Assembly: GCA_030640905.1 (NCBI GenBank)
Contig: DAOWIM010000263.1
Coordinates: forward strand, 1 to 6,303
Direction: 5' to 3'
From: a bacterium
GTDB taxonomy: Bacteria; Zixibacteria; MSB-5A5; GN15; FEB-12
Length of the DNA: 6,303 bases
In this document: positions 1-5,757 of the stretch, piece by piece
How positions within the stretch are numbered: position 1 is the first letter of the stretch
How the letters are laid out: each line of letters starts with the position of its first letter
The notes under the pieces: generated by a model
Told to the model about the DNA's origin: nothing
The model's database searches: none
Seen by the model: only the letters and a program-made list of their open reading frames with translations
Program-made: the position numbers and the translations under genes

Positions 1-530
1 AGTGTTCCGGCAAAGGACATCCCCTTCGCAGAAGCATCTACACCAGCACCGATCATCGTTCCAGCCACGTGGGTTGCGTGGTAGTGAGTGCTTGCCGGGC
101 TATCCATCTGGGTAACGCGACCACCAAATTCCTGGTGGGTGACCAACACCGCACCACCATCCCAGATGCCCAGCCTGCCGAGGCTCGTTCCCGACCCATT
201 AAGCAAGAATCCCCCACTCCCACCGGGCCAGACGTCATCGGTGCTGATTGTTCGGGCGGCGGTCAGGTTCGTCGTGGTATAAAAAGTTGGTTTACCTCGA
301 TCGTCGATAAACATCAATTGAATAGCCGGGTTTTCGTTGAGACGCTTTTGCGCCGGATTTGAACTGACCAGGAGATCACGATAGAGTTGCGTTTGGTGCG
401 AGGCCAGCCGTTTTGCATATGACTGACTCAACTCATTGAGTTTTGCCTGCCGTGTTACCGGCTTACCAAGAACGCTGCCGGAGAGAACCAAAATAACCAG
501 CCCAGCCACAATCACCGATGTCTTTCGCAT
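1..530 (-). CDS. Secreted subtilisin-like (S8) serine protease, N-terminal part, runs off the left edge
   Basis: This is an open frame of 176 codons from the ATG at 530 to the window edge, with no stop, so the gene is 3'-truncated by the window. Residues 1-22 form a signal peptide: basic start (MRKT), hydrophobic core, then a small-residue exit at SVLG-K. Residues 23 to about 115 look like a propeptide or N-terminal prodomain. The S8 catalytic core then begins with the Asp motif (GIWDGG, Asp124) and the His motif (HATHVAGT, His151). The usual HGTH glycine is alanine here. The catalytic Ser region lies outside the window. Known for the family: secreted endopeptidases, usually self-processed. 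Inferred: periplasmic or extracellular, perhaps with a C-terminal sorting domain that cannot be seen. The start is supported by an AAAGG motif six bases upstream and by the signal peptide. It has its own promoter and a structured leader. Confidence 0.9.
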   Translation of the reverse strand, partial: MRKTSVIVAGLVILVLSGSVLGKPVTRQAKLNELSQSYAKRLASHQTQLYRDLLVSSNPAQKRLNENPAIQLMFIDDRGKPTFYTTTNLTAARTISTDDVWPGGSGGFLLNGSGTSLGRLGIWDGGAVLVTHQEFGGRVTQMDSPASTHYHATHVAGTMIGAGVDASAKGMSFAGT

Positions 531-534
531 CTAT

Positions 535-541
535 AACCTTT
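535..541 (-). promoter_or_regulatory. Ribosome binding site of the protease gene, with a possible masking partner
   Basis: AAAGGTT read on the minus strand lies a few bases upstream of the ATG at 530. Its AAGGTT core repeats the start of the downstream hairpin arm at 551-560 and is complementary to AACCTT within the upstream arm at 609-618. The upstream arm can therefore pair with either one. Confidence 0.5.
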
Positions 542-550
542 CTGCCGGAC

Positions 551-618
551 GTTCAACCTTCTCTCTAAAGAATTTCACTCGATCGCTTGATAATGATCGG
601 AAAGCCGGAAGGTTGAAC
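551..618 (-). repeat. Nested inverted repeat in the protease 5' leader (possible RNA switch)
   Basis: The outer arms, 551-560 and 609-618, are perfect 10-base reverse complements (GTTCAACCTT and AAGGTTGAAC). An inner pair, CGATC at 580-584 and GATCG at 595-599, lies between them. The whole element sits inside the predicted leader, between the promoter at 675-702 and the ribosome binding site. A TCCGGC direct repeat (minus strand, 544-549 and 603-608) flanks the arms. The arms are exact; a regulatory role is inferred. It could instead be a protein-binding operator. Confidence 0.5.
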
Positions 619-674
619 ATATTTGAAAATATCGTCAAAGTAATAACTGGATTGCTGTAGCGATAACTCTTTAT

Positions 675-702
675 AGTATAGTCAATTGAAGCTGTTTGTC
701 AA
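675..702 (-). promoter_or_regulatory. Sigma-70-like promoter for the protease gene
   Basis: On the minus strand the -35 box is TTGACA at 697-702 (6 of 6 consensus) and the -10 box is TATACT at 675-680 (5 of 6), with a 16-base spacer. Transcription would start near 668, giving a leader of about 138 bases that contains the nested inverted repeat. The promoter lies directly after the stop codon of the upstream sulfatase gene at 716, so the protease can be transcribed independently. Confidence 0.65.
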
Positions 703-715
703 TGCTTATTACGAG

Positions 716-2572
716 TCATTTCAGGTAATATCGATTGGTCTGTCTCAGAATTTCATTGATTAACTTTGAATTCAACCTGGCTCCCTTGATTTCATTCAAA
801 TGTCGGTCGGTGATATCGAACGATCTGTCGAAATAAACCGTGGTAATCCGATCAACCTCAATGACTCCAAGATTGTCGTGACTGCCTACAATGAGCCATT
901 CACGTGGCGTGGTATCAAGGAGGCTCTTGCCAATACTGTAGTCCTCAATGTCGTTAGCGCAATGAAACAACTGTTGCATAAGGGTTGGGACAATATCGTA
1001 GTGGCTGGTCCAGTGATGGTGAACTGCGGGGCTCATTCCCGGCCAGTGAATAATGAGAGGAACGCCCAGTTGCGCCTGAGTATAGTTTCCGTTGTGGCCC
1101 CAGTAGCCCTTCTTGTTTTCATTAAACTCCTGTCCGTGATCACCGGTAATAATGACAATAGTATTGTCCAGTAGATCGTTGTCTCGCAGGTCAGTCAGCA
1201 GGATATTCACGAGAGAATCCTGAAAGTAGGCCACGTTCCGGTACAGATTCCAAAAAGGGGTGGGGTCCATATCAGGTCCAAGTCGTTCGTATGGCGCGTA
1301 CTTCAGGGCAGGTTGAAACGGTCCCTGAAAACTGTCAGGATGAGTGATGCTGTGCATCGCATCATAAAATAGAAATCCAAAGAAAGGCTCTGTTTTGCTT
1401 GATGAGACATAGTTCTCTGTAAAATCAAGCCAGTCCCTGGTAATCTGAATATCCCGATCATGGGCCTCATCCCCCGGTGTATGCAACCTCAAGTCCCTTA
1501 TTTTGGCAAATATCGTTCGGTCAAAAGGTGGGCTGCTCAGGCTGGCGCTCGTGAAGAGCCCCATCTGATATTGACACCTTATCAGCTGGTCAATAAAAAC
1601 TGCCCCGACATTTGCACCCAGAATATCGTACCAATAAAGACCAGGTATGCCGTAGAACAACGAGAACACACCTGTGCGCGTACCATTGCTCCCGCTGTAA
1701 TGGTTATCGAAATAAAGAGCCTCCTCTGAGAACTGCACAAGATGCGGCATCGTCTGAGAATCCATCGTCCTTTGATTCCATGAATCGAGCAATATAAGGA
1801 GAATGTTGGAATTGGCCACAGTGTCAGCTACAATGGGGCTTCGTGGGTAGTTCAGAATTCCACTGTCATCACCAATTGCATCATTGATGTTCACTCGGTT
1901 TTCATCGGGCGATACTATCCCATGCTTGTAAAGGAAACTGCTGGCCGTAGTTGGGAAATAGAGCGGATAGGAGCGCGACATTCTGGTAATAGGCCGATAT
2001 CCGATAGCCATAGCATATGCGTGCATCGCATGACTGCAAACCAGCATGATGGCTACCGCCAATATGATCCACTTGCCACCACGGAATGTATGTCTGGTGC
2101 TGAACCTGAAAAGCCACCGAAACAAGAGCAGTTCAAGAACGAAGGCAATGACAACTGTCGATATAACAATAATATACTGCGAGTAATGAAAATGAAATAT
2201 ATCAGCACCTGCCCCGCCGAACATGAGTTCAAGAGTGAAGCCATTGATATGAAAGCGGTAGATGTTGAAGACAAAACTGTCGATGACCAAAACAGCAAGA
2301 CCGAGAGTAATGACTACCGATGCCCACACCTGCAGAAATTTTCTTCGGGGCACGAGCAATGCCACGGGCAGGTAGAAAAGTAAATACGGTATAAACGTCA
2401 ATGTGATAAAATGACTCAGTGTTGAGGAGATGAGATATATGTATGTGGCGGCTCCTTCGATAACGGCAAGGTGCTTCAGGAACCTGATCGAAATTAGCAA
2501 CACGAAAATGGAGTTTAGGAGAAAGAACCACCCCCCGAATTGCGCCGCTTGCCTGCGTGTCAATCTCTCCAT
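716..2572 (-). CDS. PbgA/YejM-like inner-membrane sulfatase-fold protein (DUF3413 plus sulfatase domain)
   Basis: The protein has 618 residues, close to the roughly 590 of E. coli YejM. Five hydrophobic helices lie at about 14-31, 44-71, 80-103, 131-155 and 167-187. A linker follows, with YRPIT at 192-196 and a PTTASSFLYKHGI segment at 207-219, both closely like the YejM linker. The sulfatase/alkaline-phosphatase-fold domain begins at about 255 and should face the periplasm. Likely metal and nucleophile positions are Asp263 (LLDSW), Thr298 or Thr300 (GTRTG), Asp478-His479 (GDHG) and His493 (GHN). Known of the family: YejM/PbgA (LapC) controls LPS synthesis through LapB-FtsH and binds cardiolipin and lipid A. 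Because the catalytic site looks intact, a hydrolase or phospho-headgroup transferase role is equally possible. The start has an AGGGA motif nine bases upstream. The gene appears monocistronic. Family assignment is firm; substrate is unknown. Confidence 0.88.
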   Translation of the reverse strand: MERLTRRQAAQFGGWFFLLNSIFVLLISIRFLKHLAVIEGAATYIYLISSTLSHFITLTFIPYLLFYLPVALLVPRRKFLQVWASVVITLGLAVLVIDSFVFNIYRFHINGFTLELMFGGAGADIFHFHYSQYIIVISTVVIAFVLELLLFRWLFRFSTRHTFRGGKWIILAVAIMLVCSHAMHAYAMAIGYRPITRMSRSYPLYFPTTASSFLYKHGIVSPDENRVNINDAIGDDSGILNYPRSPIVADTVANSNILLILLDSWNQRTMDSQTMPHLVQFSEEALYFDNHYSGSNGTRTGVFSLFYGIPGLYWYDILGANVGAVFIDQLIRCQYQMGLFTSASLSSPPFDRTIFAKIRDLRLHTPGDEAHDRDIQITRDWLDFTENYVSSSKTEPFFGFLFYDAMHSITHPDSFQGPFQPALKYAPYERLGPDMDPTPFWNLYRNVAYFQDSLVNILLTDLRDNDLLDNTIVIITGDHGQEFNENKKGYWGHNGNYTQAQLGVPLIIHWPGMSPAVHHHWTSHYDIVPTLMQQLFHCANDIEDYSIGKSLLDTTPREWLIVGSHDNLGVIEVDRITTVYFDRSFDITDRHLNEIKGARLNSKLINEILRQTNRYYLK

Positions 2573-2700
2573 CCGTTCTATTCCCTGATAGCCAACGCCA
2601 AGTCCTTCCTGCAGGTTATCTGCGACTGACCCTCTAATGCGACCTGCAAGTCGTTGTTGGAATCAACGTTAACATCCTATGTTGATAGTACAAGATTAGT

Positions 2701-2728
2701 AATATATGGAAATCGTGGGCAACGTCAA
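2701..2728 (-). promoter_or_regulatory. Probable promoter for the YejM-like gene
   Basis: On the minus strand, TTGACG (2723-2728) and TATATT (2701-2706) are separated by 16 bases, each matching consensus at 5 of 6 positions. The spacing equals that of the protease promoter. The predicted leader of about 120 bases begins with small inverted repeats (AACAT/ATGTT at 2671-2683; TCAAC/GTTGA at 2663-2685). The rest of the 266-base gap (2573-2838) shows no convincing gene, only a weak 32-codon frame at 2634-2732. Confidence 0.45.
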
Positions 2729-2820
2729 TCATTTACTATTGATCTCCTTGCAAGCAAGCTGGTTTTAGATTCTATCGACAGCAGTTCCAATCTAAGACCT
2801 ATGTTACGATATTAGCAATA

Positions 2821-2838
2821 CAGGCTTCGCCTGGCCTG
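2821..2838 (-). terminator. Weak hairpin just after the dehydrogenase gene, possible terminator
   Basis: CAGGC and GCCTG form a five-base stem around a three-base loop (2821-2833). A second CAGGC copy at 2834-2838 offers an alternative pairing. It lies immediately after the stop codon of the dehydrogenase, as expected for the end of the operon. No run of T follows on the minus strand, so intrinsic termination is doubtful. Confidence 0.2.
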
Positions 2839-3825
2839 CTACTCCATTATGATAACAGCGGCGCCATCAAAACGACCGGCACGAAGATCATTCAACGCGT
2901 CGTTGGTCTGCGACAACTGATATGGGTGAACCTTTGTTCTCACCGGAACTCTTGGCGCCAACGCTAAGAACTCTTCCCCATCCCGGCGCGTCAGGTTGGC
3001 CACCGATCGCAACACGCGTTCTCCCCAGAGAAGTTCGTACGGGAACGACGGTATCTCACTCATATAAATCCCTGCGCAGACGACTGTTCCTCCACGCCCC
3101 ACGGTTCTCAATGCCATCGGAACCAGTTCTCCGACCGGTGCGAAAATGATAGCTGCATCCAGCGTTTGGGGCGGTATCTCCTCGGAACTTCCAACCCACG
3201 CCGCACCGAGTTCATCGGCAAACTGTTGACTCTCTGTGTCACCGGGTCGGGTAAAGGCATAGACTTCGCGTTTTTCGTAGCGAGCGACCTGGATCAATAT
3301 GTGCGCGGCGGCTCCGAAACCATAGAGACCGATGCGGACAGCATCACCGATCATTTTGTAGGCTCGATATCCAATCAACCCGGCGCAGAGCAGAGGCGCT
3401 GCCTGCAGATCGGGATAGTCCACCGGAATGGGAAAACAGAAGCGTTCATCGGCAACACAGAGTTCGGCAAACCCACCGTTGATCTGATAACCAGTGTATT
3501 GCGCCTCGCCACACAAGTTTTCTCTACCACTGGAACAATAGTCGCACGTCCCACAGGTACCGCCGAGCCACGGCACACCAACTCGATCACCCTGCGAATA
3601 CCTGCCACTGCCTTTGCCGGCATCGACAACTGTCCCTACGATCTGATGTCCGGGAATGATCGGAAGGTTCGGCTCGGTAAGGTCACCATCAACAACATGC
3701 AAATCTGTCCGACATATTCCACAAGCATTGACTTTAATCAGCAGCTGCCCTGCCTCAGGTATGGGATCAGGAACGTTCTGTTCTTTTAGAGGCTGACCTT
3801 GTTTCTCAAGTACCATCGCACGCAT
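2839..3825 (-). CDS. Zinc-dependent medium-chain alcohol dehydrogenase family protein
   Basis: A complete 328-residue member of the medium-chain dehydrogenase/reductase family, which oxidises alcohols or reduces aldehydes with NAD(P)H in the cytoplasm. The GroES-like domain holds the catalytic zinc ligands Cys38 (GICRTD), His60 (PGHQ) and Cys147 (LLCAG). The structural zinc loop has Cys91, Cys94, Cys97 and Cys105. The nucleotide-binding fold starts at about 164 with GLYGFGAAAH in place of the usual GxGxxG. GHQ replaces the common GHE. These two variants and the short length resemble the zinc-binding ADH subfamily modelled by TIGR02822. The natural substrate cannot be told from sequence. The start is supported by an AGGAGAG motif upstream of the ATG. 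It follows rtcB by 21 bases and so is probably co-transcribed with it, although no metabolic link to RNA repair is evident. Confidence 0.9.
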   Translation of the reverse strand: MRAMVLEKQGQPLKEQNVPDPIPEAGQLLIKVNACGICRTDLHVVDGDLTEPNLPIIPGHQIVGTVVDAGKGSGRYSQGDRVGVPWLGGTCGTCDYCSSGRENLCGEAQYTGYQINGGFAELCVADERFCFPIPVDYPDLQAAPLLCAGLIGYRAYKMIGDAVRIGLYGFGAAAHILIQVARYEKREVYAFTRPGDTESQQFADELGAAWVGSSEEIPPQTLDAAIIFAPVGELVPMALRTVGRGGTVVCAGIYMSEIPSFPYELLWGERVLRSVANLTRRDGEEFLALAPRVPVRTKVHPYQLSQTNDALNDLRAGRFDGAAVIIME

Positions 3826-3846
3826 GCTATGTCTCTCCTACTGTGG

Positions 3847-4326
3847 CTATCCTTTGGCTACTCCGAGCGGTTTGAGGCGGGCAACTTTTCGGGCAATCCC
3901 GGACCGATGTGACACTTCGACGACCCGGTCAACATCTTTGTACGCATCCGGCGCTTCCTCGGCAATAACACGTTTGCTTTTCGCTTGCAAATGGATGCCC
4001 TTGTCTCTGAGCAACTTCACAATTTCTTCGGGACTATGCATCTTGCGCGCAGCCATCCGTGACCTCGCCCGTCCGGCTCCGTGGCACGATGAACCAAAAG
4101 TCTGTAACATCGCCTGCTCGGTGCCCACAAGCAGGTAGCTGGCCGTACCCATGTCACCCGGAATCAAAACCGGCTGGCCGACCGAACGGTACTGCTTCGG
4201 GACGGCATCGTGTCCCGGCCCAAACGCGCGGGTAGCTCCTTTGCGATGCACATAGAGTGATCTGGCTTCCCCCCCAACGTTGTGTTCTTCAAGCTTGGCA
4301 ATATTGTGCGCAATGTCATATATCAA
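3847..4326 (-). CDS. rtcB: RtcB RNA ligase, C-terminal portion, in the -1 frame relative to the N-terminal portion
   Basis: About 160 residues form the C-terminal third of RtcB. Visible motifs are YDIAHN (metal-ligand His, equivalent to Pyrococcus His329), HRKGATRAFGPGH, GQPVLIPGDMGTASY, GSSCHGAGR (the histidine that becomes guanylylated, equivalent to Pyrococcus His404), AEEAPDAYKDVD and the family-typical end GVAKG. The only initiator near its beginning is a TTG at 4326 with no convincing ribosome binding site. The frame itself is open back to 4365 and matches RtcB from the CTG codon at 4332. It should therefore be read as the continuation of the upstream frame rather than a separate gene. 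Joined, the two parts give 492 residues, near the usual 480 or so. On its own this piece lacks the first metal ligands and would not be an active ligase. Confidence 0.85.
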   Translation of the reverse strand: MIYDIAHNIAKLEEHNVGGEARSLYVHRKGATRAFGPGHDAVPKQYRSVGQPVLIPGDMGTASYLLVGTEQAMLQTFGSSCHGAGRARSRMAARKMHSPEEIVKLLRDKGIHLQAKSKRVIAEEAPDAYKDVDRVVEVSHRSGIARKVARLKPLGVAKG

Positions 4327-4328
4327 GT

Positions 4329-4365
4329 TCAGCCCAACTCTTTTGATGATTGCCCCAGTACCGAC
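4329..4365 (-). other. Frameshift interval inside rtcB
   Basis: The upstream frame ends with Lys-Glu-Leu-Gly then TGA (4331-4329). The downstream frame is blocked by a TGA at 4368-4366, so the switch must fall between 4365 and 4329. The best family alignment keeps Leu-Gly and continues Leu-Asn-Leu-Ile-Tyr-Asp, which places the change at the GGG run at 4333-4335. One extra G there restores a single frame. AAAA (4341-4344) and GGGG (4353-4356) runs also lie in the interval. Confidence 0.85.
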
Positions 4366-5324
4366 TCAAAGGCCTGCCGGACGAAGTGTGTTATCACCTG
4401 CCGATTAGCCCAGGCGTAATTTGCGCCGCATTTCATGGCCGTGAAATAGTCCTGTCCCTCTATGGACGATGCCGGTGCGCAGGCGAGTTCACGATCAACC
4501 AGCGGGATACCGTACTTCTTGTTAGCCCGCCGCATCACTTCCAGAAAATCGGTGCAGATCTGGTGCCCCAATCCGCGCGAGCCGGTGTGAATCATCGTCA
4601 CGATTTGGCCCTTACCGAATATTCCAAATGCATCGGCAACTTTTTTATCAAAGATTTCATCAACCATCTGGATTTCGAGAAAATGGTTCCCGGCGCCAAG
4701 TGTTCCTAACTGAGACCGGCCACGTTTTCTGGCCGTATCGCTCACCACCGATGCTTCGCCGCCTCGGATGCAGCCACCGTCCTCGGTGGTGTCAATATCG
4801 TCAGACCAGCCATAACCGTTCTCGACCGCCCATCTTGAACCCTTCTTCAAGACTTGCTCTGTATCTTCCGCAGACAAACGGACGCTCCCCTCTGAACCGA
4901 CACCACATGGAACGTTCTGAAACATCTGGTCAATAAGTTGCGGCACTCGGGATCGAATATCATCGACAGTCAAATCAGATCGCAGCAGCCGAACACCGCA
5001 GTTGATATCGTAACCGACTCCTCCCGGCGAGATAATACCATCAGCGGCATCAAAAGCCGCCACGCCCCCAATGGGGAAACCGTAACCATGATGAATGTCC
5101 GGCATAGCCATTGAGGCGCCAACGATGCCCGGCAGGGTCGCGACATTAACAACCTGTTCGAGTGAATCATCGGCCAGAATCGAACCGAGCATTTTCTCGT
5201 CGGCATAGATCACTCCCGGTACCTTCATCTCAAGCCGAAACCTCTGGAGACTCTTGCTTTGATATGACGCTGGGATTTCAACTCGCCAGTCGTCAAGTCT
5301 ATTCAATGGGCCGTGCCAGGCCAT
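4329..5324 (-). CDS. rtcB: RtcB RNA ligase (tRNA splicing/RNA repair), N-terminal portion, ended by a frameshift
   Basis: RtcB joins 2',3'-cyclic phosphate or 3'-phosphate RNA ends to 5'-hydroxyl ends using GTP and Mn2+, in tRNA splicing and RNA repair. These 331 residues carry the family blocks in order: MPDIHHGYGFPIGGVAAF (74-91), GYDINCGVR (Asp106 and metal ligand Cys109), GAGNHFLE (ligand His214), HTGSRGLGHQ (ligand His246) and ANRQVITHF. The frame then meets TGA at 4331-4329, just before the YDIAHN block, which continues in the -1 frame. The ATG at 5324 was chosen because GGAGG precedes it at 5329-5333, and because the family begins near this point. An ATG at 5360 in the same frame lacks a ribosome binding site and would overlap archease. 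The gene follows archease, its known activator, by 10 bases. Without the C-terminal part the product would be inactive. Confidence 0.9.
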   Translation of the reverse strand: MAWHGPLNRLDDWRVEIPASYQSKSLQRFRLEMKVPGVIYADEKMLGSILADDSLEQVVNVATLPGIVGASMAMPDIHHGYGFPIGGVAAFDAADGIISPGGVGYDINCGVRLLRSDLTVDDIRSRVPQLIDQMFQNVPCGVGSEGSVRLSAEDTEQVLKKGSRWAVENGYGWSDDIDTTEDGGCIRGGEASVVSDTARKRGRSQLGTLGAGNHFLEIQMVDEIFDKKVADAFGIFGKGQIVTMIHTGSRGLGHQICTDFLEVMRRANKKYGIPLVDRELACAPASSIEGQDYFTAMKCGANYAWANRQVITHFVRQAFESVLGQSSKELG

Positions 5325-5328
5325 AATA

Positions 5329-5333
5329 CCTCC
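5329..5333 (-). promoter_or_regulatory. Ribosome binding site that fixes the rtcB start
   Basis: GGAGG on the minus strand lies four bases before the ATG at 5324 and immediately after the archease stop codon. This favours the start at 5324 over the upstream in-frame ATG at 5360. Confidence 0.7.
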
Positions 5334-5334
5334 A

Positions 5335-5757
5335 TCATACGTCGAAAAGTACCCGCACATGACTCGGGCCGTTTCCGTGTCCGTCGAATATCTCTATCAT
5401 ATGATACGATACACCTTTGATATGCAAACCGTGACCATGTTTTTCTTCGATGAATTCTTCTCCCGTTCCGATGGCTGTAAGTCGATACGAATCATCAAAC
5501 TTGACCTCAACGCTGTCAAGAACCATCCGTTCGACTTCAAAGACAACTATCATCTTCGAGAGAAATGATACCAACAAGCTCTCCATATCATCGGACTCCG
5601 TCTCCACAACAATCTGCCGGGTGGGTTCGATTGGTGAACTATCGGTGATGATCTCAAACATTGCTTCGGCAGCGGAGGCGAATGCCTCCTCAAGCGTATC
5701 GCCGGACGCCATAATCGCCACATCGGCAGTGTGCTCTATGTATTTGAAACTCTTCAT
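5335..5757 (-). CDS. Archease, RtcB activator protein
   Basis: A complete 140-residue archease, the usual family length. Archease is a small protein cofactor that helps guanylylate RtcB and gives it multiple turnover. The sequence opens with the signature YIEHTADVAI (His9, Asp12), continues with GDTLEEAFASAAEAMFEI, has the middle block LLVSFLSKMIVVFEVE, and ends with HVRVLFDV, whose acidic residue near the C-terminus is typical of the family metal site. The segment VSYHMIEI aligns with archaeal TYHDM, where the Asp is replaced. The start codon overlaps the stop of the deacetylase gene as ATGA (5754-5757), which suggests translational coupling, and rtcB begins 10 bases after its stop. Adjacent archease and rtcB is a well-known arrangement and supports both calls. 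Confidence 0.95.
   Translation of the reverse strand: MKSFKYIEHTADVAIMASGDTLEEAFASAAEAMFEIITDSSPIEPTRQIVVETESDDMESLLVSFLSKMIVVFEVERMVLDSVEVKFDDSYRLTAIGTGEEFIEEKHGHGLHIKGVSYHMIEIFDGHGNGPSHVRVLFDV

Noticed and set aside
53..238. Short minus-strand frame in another phase within the protease gene
   Set aside because: The frame starting at 530 gives a signal peptide and subtilase motifs over the same bases, so this one is a shadow.
1922..2383. Plus-strand open frame of 153 codons
   Set aside because: It lies wholly opposite the well-supported YejM-like gene, has polar low-complexity composition and matches no family I know.
2747..2754. Perfect palindrome CTTGCAAG, considered as an operator
   Set aside because: Only eight bases, a single copy, and not placed over the predicted promoter; chance is a sufficient explanation.
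3166..3789. Plus-strand open frame of 207 codons
   Set aside because: It is antisense to the dehydrogenase gene, which has clear zinc-ligand motifs, and its translation shows no recognisable domain.
3826..3846. Possible terminator or promoter between rtcB and the dehydrogenase
   Set aside because: Only 21 bases, largely taken up by the ribosome binding site; no hairpin or promoter boxes seen.
5325..5360. Longer rtcB start adding 12 residues
   Set aside because: No ribosome binding site precedes it and it would overlap archease, whereas GGAGG directly precedes the ATG at 5324.
3847..5360. tRNA gene, intron or intein as the cause of the rtcB split
   Set aside because: No extra sequence separates the two halves; they abut with a one-base phase change, so nothing has been inserted.
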